Source: CAWBVG01 sp963792175 (GTDB lineage: Bacteria > Acidobacteriota > Vicinamibacteria > Vicinamibacterales > CAVVIG01). Taken from it: a stretch of DNA of 64,000 bases. Made by a program: the position numbers and the translations under genes. The DNA lies in assembly GCA_963792175.1 (NCBI GenBank), contig CAWBVG010000034.1:124001-188000 (forward strand), read 5' to 3'. Shown here in pieces: positions 55,965 through 64,000 of the stretch. The notes under the pieces are model-generated. The model was not told the origin of the DNA, did no database searches, and saw nothing but the letters and a program-made list of their open reading frames with translations. Each line of letters begins with the position of its first letter. The first letter of the stretch is position 1.

Positions 55965-56901
55965 TCACCGCGGCCGCGGCGGCGTGGCGATGTAGCCGTT
56001 GCGAGTGCGGACACGGTACTCGCCGCCGCCGGGGGCGCGGATTCTCACCCGGATGCTGTGGTACTGGTTGTCGGCTCCTCGCGGCGACGTATAGCCGAGC
56101 ACGTCACTGGCTGTTGAGCTCCTCGGCGATCCGCGCCGTCGCCTCGACGAGATCCGTGGAACTGCGGACGATTTCGGTCCGGCCGCCGCTTTCTCCCGTG
56201 ATTTCCCGGAGAGCTTCCGCGTTCACACGCGTATTGATCGGCTGTCGCTCGGGTGAGTCGATCGCGATCGCGTAAATGAAGACGTCGCTGCGCAGAAGAG
56301 CTGCGCGGACGTCGCGCAAGCCGGCAGTGCTGGCCGTGTCGGCGCCATCGGAAATGACCAGGAGCGCGCCGCGGGTGCGCGTGCGCACCTCGATGAGCGG
56401 CATCGACTCAACAATTGCGTCGTAGATCGCCGTCCCGCCGGACGGTCGCAGGCCGGCCAGCGCGCGCTGCACCTCGGTCTGGACGCGCGTCCATCCAGTC
56501 ATCGCGCGGGGCTTGTGGTTGAACGCCATCAGGAAGAACTCATCGGCGGGATCGAGCAGGTCGAACAGAAACCGGTCGACGGCCGTGCGCGCATCCTCGA
56601 TGCGGCGACCGAACATGCTGTCGCTGATGTCGAGGAGCACGCCCAGACCGACGGGGACGCGCTCGCGCGTGAATTGGGTGATGGGCTGCCGATCGCCGTC
56701 CTCGAATACTTCGAAGGCCTCGCGCGGCAGGTCGACGACCAGATGGCCTTCGCCGTCAGTGACGGTGGCGGTGATGCTGGTGACCTCGATGCCGGTCTGA
56801 AACGGACGTTCGGCCCTGAACGGCGGTTGCGCGGCCAGCGTGGCGGACGCGGCGACGACGCCAAAAATCGGCCAGCACGCGCGCACAGCCCATGCTACCA
56901 T
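55965..56901 (-). CDS. VWFA-related acidobacterial-type protein, one frameshift
   Basis: About 312 residues. ATG 56901, preceded by GGGGAGG. Signal peptide, an N-terminal beta domain (TGIEVTSITATVTDGEGHLV), then a von Willebrand A domain with MIDAS GVLLDISDSMFG (DxSxS), RPSGGTAIYDAI (Thr) and LLVISDGADT (Asp). One extra base at about 56104 truncates the frame at EELNSQ; the corrected end reads VLGYTSPRGADNQYHSIRV to ATPPRPR. That C-terminal block and overall layout define the VWFA-related acidobacterial domain family. Likely a secreted adhesion or complex-assembly protein, made with the M23 peptidase. Confidence 0.88.
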
Positions 56902-56939
56902 CAACCTCCCCGGGACCCTTTACCAGAACAGGACTTATC

Positions 56940-59852
56940 GTGACGAGACGTGTCATCTGCGCGATGACGCTGGCATTCGCCCTCGGTGGCGTATTGTCGG
57001 CGTCCCTGTCGGCACAGTACTTCGGATCCAACAAGGTCCAGTACGACCGCTTCGACTTTCAAGTGCTGCCCACGTCGCATTTCGACATCTATTACTACGC
57101 GGACGAGGCCGAGGCGACGAAGGTCGCGGCCCGACTCGCGGAGCGCTGGTACGGACGTTTGTCGCACGTGCTCGACCATACCCTCACCGAGCGTCCGCCG
57201 ATTGTGTTGTACGCCAGCCATGCGCATTTCACGCAGACGACCATCCTGCCCGGGAACATTCCCGAGGGCGTCGGCGGCTTCACCGATCATCAGCGCGGGC
57301 GCGTCGTCCTGCCGTTCACGGCGACGCTCGGCGAAACGGATCACGTCCTCGGCCACGAACTCGTTCACGCCTTCCAGCGCGACATGTTGAAGGATCAGGG
57401 CGCGGCGATGGGGCTGCTGCCGCTCTGGTTCACGGAGGGGATGGCGGAGTACCTGTCGGTCGGCCGGGTGGACACGAACACCGCGATGTGGCTGCGGGAC
57501 GCCGTGCGCCGCGACCGACTGCCGACGCTCAAACAGCTCGACGATCCACGCTGGTTCCCGTACCGGTACGGCCAGGCGTTGTGGGCGTTTTTGAGCGAGC
57601 GCTTTGGCGACGATCTGGCCGCGCGCGCACTGGCCTCCAGGGCGAAAGGCGGCGCGATCGGCCGGCTCGTCGCGACGACAGGCGTCGACGCGGCGACGTT
57701 GACGCGCGACTGGCACGCCTCGCTGCGTTCGACGTTCGGGGCACCCGCGGTCGAATCGAACGACGCGGACCCGCATCCTGTCCTGCTCGCAGGACGGAAG
57801 GGCGAAGTCGGGCGTTACAACGTCGGACCGGCGCTGAGCCCGGATGGCCGTTACGTCGTCTTCCTGTCGGAGCGTGACGGTTACTCGATCGACGTCTTTC
57901 TCGCGGAGACCGAGACCGGCAAGATCGTCCGCAAGCTGGTGAGCACTGCCGCGGATCCGCACTACGACAGCCTGCAGTTCCTCGAATCGGCGGGCGCGTG
58001 GGATGCGCAAGGGTCACGTTTTGCGATGGCGACGGTGCGGCGCGGCCAGGCCGTGCTGGCCGTGCTCCAGATGCCCGCCGGCACGATCCAGATGGAGCGC
58101 GCGTTCGCGGATCTCGATCAGATCTACTCGCCGACGTGGTCGCCGGACGGCACCCGCATCGTCTTTTCCGCGCTGCGCGGCGGCTCCACCGACCTCTACG
58201 AGTTCGACGTGGTCCGGCGGGAACTACGCCGGCTCACCCACGACGCCTACGCCGATCTCGAGCCGGCGTGGTCGCCCGACGGACGAACGATCGCGTTCGT
58301 CACCGACCGGTTCACGTCGTCGCTGACCGCGCTGACGTTCGGCGACTTCCGTCTGGCGGCGCTGGATGTGGAGACGGGTGAGGTGCGGCCGCTGCCGTCG
58401 ATCCCGGACGCCAAGAACATCAACCCGCAATGGTCGGGCGGCGACCTCTACTTCATCGCCGATCCCAACGGCGTCAGCAACGTGTTTCGAGCGGTCATCG
58501 CCACCGGCGAGGTCAGGCAGATTACCCGCGTGGAAACCGGCGTCAGCGGCGTGACGTCGTTGAGCCCGGCGCTGTCGCTCGCGCAGGGCCGCGTGGCGTT
58601 CAGTGAGTACCGCAACGGCGCCTACGAGATCCGCTCCACACCGACGTGCACGTGCGAAAACTACCCGGTGGTCGTCACCGAAACGCGTCCCGCGCTCGGC
58701 GCGTGGCTGACGGACGATGCGCCCGACGAGGCACCGGCGGCAAAGACGCGTCCGTACGATCGCACGTTGTCGTTGGCGGGAATCGGCCAGCCCTATCTCA
58801 GCGCCGGCGGCGGCAGCTACGGCGGGTACTTCCGCGCGGGGACCTCGTTTTCGTTCTCCGACCTGCTGGAAGAACGGCAGATCAACACCGCGGTGCAGGT
58901 CGGGGTCGGCGGGAGCCGCCGCGATTTCGCCGTGCAGTCGGCGTACCTCAACCGGCAGTCGCGATGGAACTGGGGTATCGCTGGCACGCAGATTCCGGTG
59001 CTGCTCGGCGTCGCGCGAGCGCCGGCGTCGACGGAGAGCCCTTCGGCGCCCACGGTGACTCGGGAAGTCGATCTCCTCAGTCAGACGCATCGTCAACTTG
59101 GCGGCGTCACGGTGTATCCATTCAGCCGGGCGCAGCGGATTGAGTTTTCAGGTGGTTTCCACTCGATCACCTCGGAGCGGCAGGTCGCAACACGCGTCTA
59201 CCAGCGCGGGTCAGGTGCGTTGCTCAAGGAGACTCAGGATCCGGCCGCGCCCGAAGCGGCGGCGTCGCTGTTCGAATCATCCGCGGCGATGGTGTACGAC
59301 ACCGCGCTGGTGGGGGCAACCGGTCCGGTGCTCGGGACGCGTTATCGGTTTGAGGCGGCGCCGACACTTGGCGACCTGTCGTACACGACGCTGCTCGCCG
59401 ACTATCGGCGGTATGTGATGCCGGTGGCGCCGATCACGGTGGCGGCGCGCTTTCAACACGTCGGCCGCTATGGCACCGACGCCGGCGATCCGCGTCTGCT
59501 CCCGTTGATCTGGACGATCCGGGACCTCGTGCGCGGCTACGATGCGCAGGACGTCCTGACGATGCGACGGCTGACGGTCGCGAACGTGGAGGCGCGTATC
59601 CCCCTGCTGGGTCCTGTCGGTCTGCTGTCGCGCGTCAGTGCTTTGCCGCTGGACGCGATCGTGTTCGGAGACGCCGCCAAGTTTTGGAATGGCGGGACGG
59701 CGAATCTCGGCGCGCCACAGATCCTGCGCAGCGCCGGGGCTGGCGTGCGCTTCAACGCCGCGGGATTCGTTTTCGAAATAGACGGCGCCCACGTGTTCGA
59801 CGCGAGCCCTCGCGGCTGGCGCCTCTCGTTCAATTTCATGCCGGGGTTCTAA
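56940..59852 (+). CDS. zinc-peptidase/TolB-propeller/outer-membrane barrel fusion protein
   Basis: 970 residues from GTG 56940; ATG 56892 is open too but would overlap the divergent VWA gene. Signal peptide RVICAMTLAFALGGVLSASL. Residues about 30-260 resemble a gluzincin peptidase, with HVLGHELVHAFQRD (His139-Glu140, His143) and WFTEGMAEYLS supplying the third ligand. Residues about 270-560 are TolB/PD40 propeller blades (LSPDGRYVVFLS, WSPDGTRIVFSA, WSPDGRTIAFVT). The last 320 residues are barrel-like and end in SFNFMPGF with terminal Phe, as in outer-membrane proteins of the BamA/surface-antigen type. The protein is probably an outer-membrane protease with a periplasmic or surface head. Confidence 0.75.
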   Translation: MTRRVICAMTLAFALGGVLSASLSAQYFGSNKVQYDRFDFQVLPTSHFDIYYYADEAEATKVAARLAERWYGRLSHVLDHTLTERPPIVLYASHAHFTQTTILPGNIPEGVGGFTDHQRGRVVLPFTATLGETDHVLGHELVHAFQRDMLKDQGAAMGLLPLWFTEGMAEYLSVGRVDTNTAMWLRDAVRRDRLPTLKQLDDPRWFPYRYGQALWAFLSERFGDDLAARALASRAKGGAIGRLVATTGVDAATLTRDWHASLRSTFGAPAVESNDADPHPVLLAGRKGEVGRYNVGPALSPDGRYVVFLSERDGYSIDVFLAETETGKIVRKLVSTAADPHYDSLQFLESAGAWDAQGSRFAMATVRRGQAVLAVLQMPAGTIQMERAFADLDQIYSPTWSPDGTRIVFSALRGGSTDLYEFDVVRRELRRLTHDAYADLEPAWSPDGRTIAFVTDRFTSSLTALTFGDFRLAALDVETGEVRPLPSIPDAKNINPQWSGGDLYFIADPNGVSNVFRAVIATGEVRQITRVETGVSGVTSLSPALSLAQGRVAFSEYRNGAYEIRSTPTCTCENYPVVVTETRPALGAWLTDDAPDEAPAAKTRPYDRTLSLAGIGQPYLSAGGGSYGGYFRAGTSFSFSDLLEERQINTAVQVGVGGSRRDFAVQSAYLNRQSRWNWGIAGTQIPVLLGVARAPASTESPSAPTVTREVDLLSQTHRQLGGVTVYPFSRAQRIEFSGGFHSITSERQVATRVYQRGSGALLKETQDPAAPEAAASLFESSAAMVYDTALVGATGPVLGTRYRFEAAPTLGDLSYTTLLADYRRYVMPVAPITVAARFQHVGRYGTDAGDPRLLPLIWTIRDLVRGYDAQDVLTMRRLTVANVEARIPLLGPVGLLSRVSALPLDAIVFGDAAKFWNGGTANLGAPQILRSAGAGVRFNAAGFVFEIDGAHVFDASPRGWRLSFNFMPGF

Positions 59853-59863
59853 TTGGATCAGCT

Positions 59864-59908
59864 CGTCAGCTATCAGCTTTCGGCCAGAACGCTCTCAGCT
59901 GATAGCTG
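59864..59908. repeat. inverted repeat with heptad-like words downstream of the barrel protein gene
   Basis: CAGCTATCAGCT (59867-59878) and its exact reverse complement AGCTGATAGCTG (59897-59908) frame an 18-base loop. The words resemble the AGCTGA heptads at 17944-18005. It begins 12 bases after the stop and has no T-run, so it may be a stability hairpin or bidirectional terminator. Confidence 0.65.
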
Positions 59909-59911
59909 GTC

Positions 59912-59940
59912 TTGACAATTGCGGGCGTTCGGCCGTTAAT
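59912..59940 (+). promoter_or_regulatory. strong sigma-70-type promoter for a small RNA
   Basis: Consensus -35 TTGACA (59912-59917), a 17-base spacer, and -10 GTTAAT (59935-59940). Transcription should begin near 59947. No coding sequence starts within a sensible leader distance; the next ATG is at 60167, beyond a terminator. Confidence 0.65.
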
Positions 59941-59946
59941 TAACGT

Positions 59947-60114
59947 GATGTTCGTGGTTCGCTGTTGCGAGTGCTCGTGTTGCGTGGCCGGAGAAGCCTC
60001 CGGCCTGCATCGCGCTGCGTCCACGGAGGTTGTGCGCTCGTAAGAGTCCGGCACACCCACAGGTTCACAGTCGTATCGCAGGCCCGGGAGGCGCACCGCC
60101 TTCCGGGCTTTTTT
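59947..60114 (+). ncRNA. predicted structured small RNA or leader, about 168 nt, class unknown
   Basis: Bounded by a consensus promoter and an intrinsic terminator, with no sensible ORF. Internal structure includes an 8-bp hairpin GGCCGGAG/CTCCGGCC (59986-60005, loop AAGC) and a second stem UGUGC/GCACA (60031-60055) capped by CUC-GUAA-GAG, a GNRA tetraloop. A UGCGA near the 5' end can pair with UCGCA just before the terminator (60076-60080), closing the molecule. It may be an independent sRNA (the length is in the 6S range, but I see no 6S sequence signature) or a riboswitch-type attenuator of the thioredoxin-like gene 53 bases downstream. Confidence 0.55.
60082..60114 (+). terminator. Rho-independent terminator
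   Basis: A 12-bp stem GCCCGGGAGGCG/CGCCTTCCGGGC with one G-U pair and a 3-base loop, followed immediately by six T. This is a textbook intrinsic terminator ending the predicted small RNA. Confidence 0.88.
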
Positions 60115-60166
60115 GCTTTTGTCCGCCTTCGCACCGTGCGCTTCGGCGGACAAGTAGGAGCACTGA

Positions 60167-61406
60167 ATGAAGAGAACCATGCCTCTCCTGTTCGTCGCCG
60201 GGCTGCTGGCCCTGGCCGCGCTGCCCGCTCGTGTGGAGGCGCAGTCGATCAGCGGACTGTGGGATGCCTCCGTCGTGGTCAACGGCGGCATCGAGATCCC
60301 GTTCCGCTTCGAGATCGCTGGATCGGGTAAGGCGATCAAAGGGTCGTTTTTCAACGGCGACGAGAAGGTGACGTCGACCACCGGTTCGTTCGAGAACGGC
60401 GCGCTCATCCTGAGCTTCGACGAATACGGTACGAAGGTCGAGGCCACGTTCAAGGATGGCCGGCTCGATGGCCAGTACCTCGCGCGGCACGCGCGGCGCG
60501 CCATATCCGTTCCAGGCCAAACGGTTCGCTCCGGCTCCGGTCGGCGACGCGCCGATCCCGGCGATCGCGGGCCTGTGGAACGTCCAGGTGGGGAAGAGCT
60601 CGAAAGGCGAAGCCGCGTGGCAGCTGATCGTGCGGCAATCGGGCGCCGAAGCGTCAGCGGCCATTCTTCGTGTCGACGGCGACACCGGCACGCTGACGGG
60701 CACTTACCGCGACGGCAAGTTCGTGCTGAGCCACTTCTCGGGAGCGCGTCCGCTGCGGCTCGAGCTCACGCCGGGCAGCGACGGCACGCTGTCGGTCGTG
60801 CAGAACAAGGACAACCCGTTCACCGCGGTCCGCGCGGATCAGGCGCGCGCCAAGGGTCTGCCGCAACCGAGCGATCCGTCGCGTTTCACCAGCGTGAAGG
60901 ATCCGACCGAGCCGTTCCGTTTCAGTTTCCCCGATCTCAGTGGCCGCGTGGTTTCGAACACCGATGACAAGTTCCGCGGCAAGGTCGTCATCGTCAGCAT
61001 CTCGGGCAGCTGGTGCCCGAACTGCCACGACGAAGCGCCGTTTCTCGGCGAGCTGTACAAGAAATACCGGAGCCGGGGACTCGAGATCGTCAGCCTCTCG
61101 TTCGAGGAAGAAGCGCAGTTGAAGAATCCGGTGCGGTTGCGCGCGTTCATGAAGCGCTACGGCATCGAATACACCGTGCTGATCCCTGGCGAGCCGAAGG
61201 AACTGGCCGAGCGCGTGCCGCAGGGCGTGAACCTCAGCTCGTTCCCGACGACGTTCTTCATCGGGCGCGATGGCCGGGTGCGGGCGGTCCACGCCGGCTT
61301 CCCGGGCAAGGCCAGCGGCGAATTCCACACGCAGGCGAAGGAAGAGTCCACGGCGACGGTCGAGCGCCTTCTGGCCGAAAGCGCGCAAACCTCCTCGTCT
61401 AAGTGA
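60167..61406 (+). CDS. secreted TlpA-like thioredoxin-fold protein, one frameshift
   Basis: About 413 residues from ATG 60167 (AGGAG upstream). Signal peptide ending VEAQ, two repeated beta-rich domains (ISGLWDASVVVNGGIEIPFR and IAGLWNVQVGKSSKGEAAWQ are corresponding starts, residues about 26 and 140), then a TlpA/AhpC-TSA domain with VVIVSISGSWCPNCHDEAPF, the CxxC redox centre, cis-Pro segment SSFPTTFFIGRDGRV and a short C-terminal tail. Frameshift near 60490. It probably reduces disulfides or haem-protein thiols in the periplasm. The stop overlaps the next gene's GTG as GTGA. Confidence 0.85.
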
Positions 61407-62242
61407 TCGATCCGCAGACGGCGATCGGCGAGGTCCACCTCACCATTTCGGACCTCGACCGATCGCTTCGGTTCTACCAGAATCAGCTCGGGTTCACCGT
61501 CCACACCCGTAGCGATCGGATCGCCAGGCTGGGCGCCGGCGGTGCGGACCTGCTCGTGCTGTCGCAGTGCGAGCACGCTCCGCGCGTCCGCGGCACGACC
61601 GGCCTCTATCACTTCGCCATCCTCGTGCCGTCGCGCGCCGATCTCGCGCGCGCCCTGCGGCGTCTCGTCGACACCGACACGGTCATGCAAGGCGCCGCGG
61701 ACCATGGCGTCAGCGAGGCGCTGTATCTGGCCGATCCCGACGGCAACGGCATCGAGGTCTACCGCGATCGTCCCCGAGAGCAATGGCCGTACGTCGGCGG
61801 CGAGCTGCGAATGGGTGCGGATCCGCTGGACGTGGAGTCCATCCTCGCGGCGCGCGCCGGCGACGATCGCGCGGGATTGGCGCCGGAAACGACGATCGGT
61901 CATGTGCACCTGCACGTCTCGCGGCTGGCCGAGGCCGAGCGGTTCTACGTCGACGTCCTCGGCTTCGAGCTGATGCAGCGGTACGGTCCGAGCGCGCTCT
62001 TCGTCTCGGCCGGCGGCTATCATCATCATTTCGGGTTGAACACGTGGGCCGGCGTCGGCGCGCCGCCGCCGCCTCCCGGCGCACTGGGCCTGCACCACGT
62101 GAACGTGCGGATGACCAACCACGGCGCGGCCGCCGTCGTCGATCGTCTGCAGGCGGCGGCGGTGCCGTTCGAATCGACAGCCGAAGGTGTGCTGGTTCAC
62201 GATCCCGCCGGCAATGCGATCCTGCTGACGACCGTCGCATAG
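61403..62242 (+). CDS. VOC-family (glyoxalase/extradiol dioxygenase-like, CatE-type) protein
   Basis: 279 residues from GTG 61403, intact. Two tandem glyoxalase/bleomycin-resistance modules: IGEVHLTISDLDRSLRFY with LYHFAILVPSR, and IGHVHLHVSRLAEAERFY with GLHHVNVRMTN. Metal-ligand candidates are His in EVHLT, GLYHFAI, HVHLHV and the Glu residues near the ends of each module (GNGIEVY). The layout is that of the catechol-2,3-dioxygenase CatE/YfiE proteins of Bacillus. A ring-cleaving or glyoxalase activity is possible; co-translated with the thioredoxin-fold gene. Confidence 0.88.
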   Translation: MIDPQTAIGEVHLTISDLDRSLRFYQNQLGFTVHTRSDRIARLGAGGADLLVLSQCEHAPRVRGTTGLYHFAILVPSRADLARALRRLVDTDTVMQGAADHGVSEALYLADPDGNGIEVYRDRPREQWPYVGGELRMGADPLDVESILAARAGDDRAGLAPETTIGHVHLHVSRLAEAERFYVDVLGFELMQRYGPSALFVSAGGYHHHFGLNTWAGVGAPPPPPGALGLHHVNVRMTNHGAAAVVDRLQAAAVPFESTAEGVLVHDPAGNAILLTTVA

Positions 62243-62294
62243 CCGCGCAAGAAGCGCGGCCAGCCGGTGCGGGCCACACGAGTTGGACAGGGTT

Positions 62295-63029
62295 ATGCGA
62301 GTTGCCGTCGTGTCGGACATCCACGGAAACTTCACCGCGCTCGAGGCGGTCATCGCGGACGTCAATGACGCCGGTGCGGACCTGGTCGTGCACGGCGGCG
62401 ATCTCCTGGGCGGCGGGGCACGTCAGCGGGAGGTGATCGATCGGATTCGGGACCTCGGCTGGCCCGGAGTGTTCGGCAATGCCGACGAGATGCTGTGGAA
62501 TCCGGATCTGGTCGCCCAGCATCTGTCCGCGCCCGCATATCAGCGCATGCGCGACATCGTCTTTCAACACATTGCCGTCACGGTTGATTCGATCGGGCCC
62601 GAGCGGCTGGCGTGGCTGAGGGCGCTGCCTGTCCGCTGGTCCGCGAACGATCTGGCCGTCGTCCACGCGGGTCCAGACGACGTGTGGCGCAGCCCCTCTG
62701 CGAAGGCATCGGACGAGGAGCTCGAGACGACATACCGTCCGCTCGGTAGCCCCTGCGTGGTCTACGGTCACATCCATCAGTCGTTCGTTCGCCGGCTGCC
62801 GCTGTTGACGGTCGCGAATGCGGGCAGCGTCAGCCTGTCCTACGACGGCGACCCACGGGCCGCCTACGCGCTCGTCGATGACGGCGAGGTCACGATCCGG
62901 CGCGTCGAGTACGACATCGAGCGCGAGGCGCGCGACCTCGCCGCCGTGCGCTTCCCGTTCGCGTCGTGGATCGCGGCAATGCTCCGCGGCGGCACATTCG
63001 TGCCGCCTCCTGCCGACGACGAAGCGTGA
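62295..63029 (+). CDS. calcineurin-like metallophosphoesterase (YfcE/MJ0936-type)
   Basis: 244 residues from ATG 62295; a TTG at 62283 is also open. Motifs in order: VAVVSDIHGNFTALEAV (D-x-H), VVHGGDLLGGG (GD), VFGNADEM (GNAD, replacing GNHD), AVVHAGP and VVYGHIHQSF (GH-x-H). The GNAD variant and the short length are usual in the YfcE branch, whose members are phosphodiesterases of unknown physiological substrate. The sirtuin gene follows eight bases later and may share its transcript. Confidence 0.88.
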   Translation: MRVAVVSDIHGNFTALEAVIADVNDAGADLVVHGGDLLGGGARQREVIDRIRDLGWPGVFGNADEMLWNPDLVAQHLSAPAYQRMRDIVFQHIAVTVDSIGPERLAWLRALPVRWSANDLAVVHAGPDDVWRSPSAKASDEELETTYRPLGSPCVVYGHIHQSFVRRLPLLTVANAGSVSLSYDGDPRAAYALVDDGEVTIRRVEYDIEREARDLAAVRFPFASWIAAMLRGGTFVPPPADDEA

Positions 63030-63036
63030 AGGCGGG

Positions 63037-63792
63037 ATGATCGACGCGCGTTTCGTCGAACGGCTGCGCGAGGCGCGACGGATCCTGATCGTGTCTGGCG
63101 CCGGCGTGTCGACTGCCAGCGGGATACCGGACTTTCGCGGACCGGGCGGCGTCTGGTCGCGGCGGCGTCCGGTGTACTACGACGAGTTCCTGGCGTCCGA
63201 GCCGGCGCGGATCGAGTACTGGGACTTCAAGCTGGAGACGTGGGAGATCTATCAGCGCGCGCGCCCCAATGCGCTTCATGCGGCGGTCGTCGCGCTCGAG
63301 CGGGCGGACAAGGTTCTGGCCGTCGTGACGCAGAACGTCGATGGTCTCCATCGCCGCGCCGGCACGTCGCCGGAACTGCTCGTCGAGCTGCACGGGACCG
63401 ATCTCGTCGTCGAGTGTCAGGCGTGTCACGAGACCAGCGATCCCGGGCCGCATTTCGTGCGCTTCAGGGAGACGAGACGTCCGCCGGCCTGTGCCTGCGG
63501 CGGGCCGCTCAAGTCGGCGACGATCAGCTTCGGTCAATCGCTGCGCGAGGAGGATCTCGAACGGGCAAGCCGTGCGGCGTTGCGGGCCGATCTCGTGCTG
63601 GCGCTGGGTTCGACGCTCTCGGTGCATCCGGCGGCCGCGGTGCCGCTGCTGGCCGCCGAACGCGGGACGCCGTACGTCATCGTGAATCGAGGGCCGACCG
63701 CACACGACGCGCACCCATCGGTGACGCTGCGGCTCGAGGGGGACGTCACCGAGATCGTTCCGGCGGCCGTGGACGCAGCCCTCGGCGGCTGA
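63037..63792 (+). CDS. cobB: NAD-dependent protein deacylase (sirtuin, CobB-like)
   Basis: 251 residues from ATG 63037. NAD-binding GAGVSTASGIPDFRGPGG, TQNVDGLHRRAG, catalytic His in VELHGTD, a zinc site formed by CQAC and CACG, GSTLSVHPAAAVPLL and VIVNRGPT. These are all the class III sirtuin landmarks. The YxxxR motif of desuccinylases is not obvious (REYxxxx is YYDEFLASEPARIEYWDF here). It removes acyl groups from lysine using NAD, tuning metabolic enzymes such as acetyl-CoA synthetase. Confidence 0.93.
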   Translation: MIDARFVERLREARRILIVSGAGVSTASGIPDFRGPGGVWSRRRPVYYDEFLASEPARIEYWDFKLETWEIYQRARPNALHAAVVALERADKVLAVVTQNVDGLHRRAGTSPELLVELHGTDLVVECQACHETSDPGPHFVRFRETRRPPACACGGPLKSATISFGQSLREEDLERASRAALRADLVLALGSTLSVHPAAAVPLLAAERGTPYVIVNRGPTAHDAHPSVTLRLEGDVTEIVPAAVDAALGG

Positions 63793-63800
63793 GGGCCGCG

Positions 63801-64000
63801 CTATTCCTTGTCGTGTTTCTGGCGGTACTCTTCGTCGGCGATGAGCGCGTCCTTGCGGGCCGCGATCTGCCGTTTCCGGCTGTCTCGGGCGGCCGCCTGG
63901 GTTTTCTCGGCGTAGCTGAGCGCGAAGGTGGACAACAGCCGCTCGATATCGCGGCTCTGGCACGACGGACACGCGGGGCTGTCGTCGCCGGGCCGCACGA
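63801..64000 (-). CDS. FmdB-type zinc-ribbon protein, C-terminal part (runs off the right edge)
   Basis: The last 65 residues of a gene whose start lies beyond the window. CPSCQSRDIERLLSTFALS is the second half of the FmdB regulatory zinc ribbon (CxxC...RLLSTF), followed by a charged helical tail rich in Lys and Arg. The N-terminal CxxC is expected upstream. Function of the family is poorly known; it often sits beside unrelated metabolic genes. Confidence 0.7.
   Translation of the reverse strand, partial: VRPGDDSPACPSCQSRDIERLLSTFALSYAEKTQAAARDSRKRQIAARKDALIADEEYRQKHDKE

Noticed and set aside
59947..60114. c-di-GMP (GEMM) or cobalamin riboswitch
   Set aside because: AAGCCTCCGGCCT resembles part of GEMM-I, but the preceding conserved ACGCA segment and the GGGCAAACC core are missing; no B12 box.

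Overview
The window is GC-rich bacterial DNA. It most resembles an Acidobacteriota genome, probably class Vicinamibacteria; this is an inference from gene content, not a phylogeny. The pointers are a VWFA-related protein of the acidobacterial type (55965-56901), a TonB-dependent receptor with a carboxypeptidase-regulatory N-domain, a MacB-like permease, a large S9 peptidase and secreted TPR proteins. No rRNA, tRNA, IS element, prophage or CRISPR array was found. About half of the genes read correctly only if one or more single-base shifts are allowed, more than 30 sites in all. This looks like indel error in a long-read or metagenomic assembly rather than mass pseudogenisation, so such genes are annotated over their full span with the shift positions given.

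Layout. 1-5.3 kb: permease fragment, alpha/beta hydrolase, flavin monooxygenase, cytochrome P450, cyclic-nucleotide-binding protein and a metallophosphoesterase. 5.4-11.7 kb: a compact ether-lipid/plasmalogen locus made of a CarF/PEDS1-type plasmanylethanolamine desaturase, an acyl desaturase, a fused fatty acyl-CoA reductase-PlsC acyltransferase, alkylglycerone-phosphate synthase and a second PlsC. 11.7-15.98 kb: LOG-like protein with an in-frame stop, FAD-linked oxidase, sensor kinase, cysteine-dioxygenase-like cupin. 16.1-22.0 kb: a bacterial ceramide/sphingolipid locus with ACP, acyl-AMP ligase, serine palmitoyltransferase-like enzyme, CerR-like reductase, GNAT-type ceramide synthase and a PAP2-family membrane enzyme.

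22-43.8 kb: TonB receptor, TPR protein, membrane glycosyltransferase, cytosolic sensor kinase, then a surface-glycan block (GINT1-like protein, DUF1647 protein, DXD glycosyltransferase, ABC exporter, fucosyltransferase-like protein, flippase-like protein, two LtaS/sulfatase-superfamily proteins, GT4), a TPR protein, an S9 peptidase and an orphan ABC ATPase. 43.9-50.9 kb: an AddB-AddA pair. 51-64 kb: secreted endonuclease/phosphatase-fold lipoprotein, a 28-residue membrane microprotein, hybrid histidine kinase, VWA-M23 operon, a protease/propeller/barrel protein, a predicted structured small RNA with promoter and terminator, a thioredoxin-fold protein, VOC protein, metallophosphoesterase, sirtuin and the end of an FmdB-type zinc ribbon gene.

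The two lipid loci are the highlight. Within 17 kb the genome appears to encode both an O2-dependent route to alkyl and vinyl-ether glycerolipids and a ceramide pathway, two membrane chemistries better known from eukaryotes. Independently, many gene 3' ends carry heptanucleotide tandem repeats whose first unit often supplies the stop codon. They resemble the STRR repeats of heterocystous cyanobacteria in period but differ in sequence.
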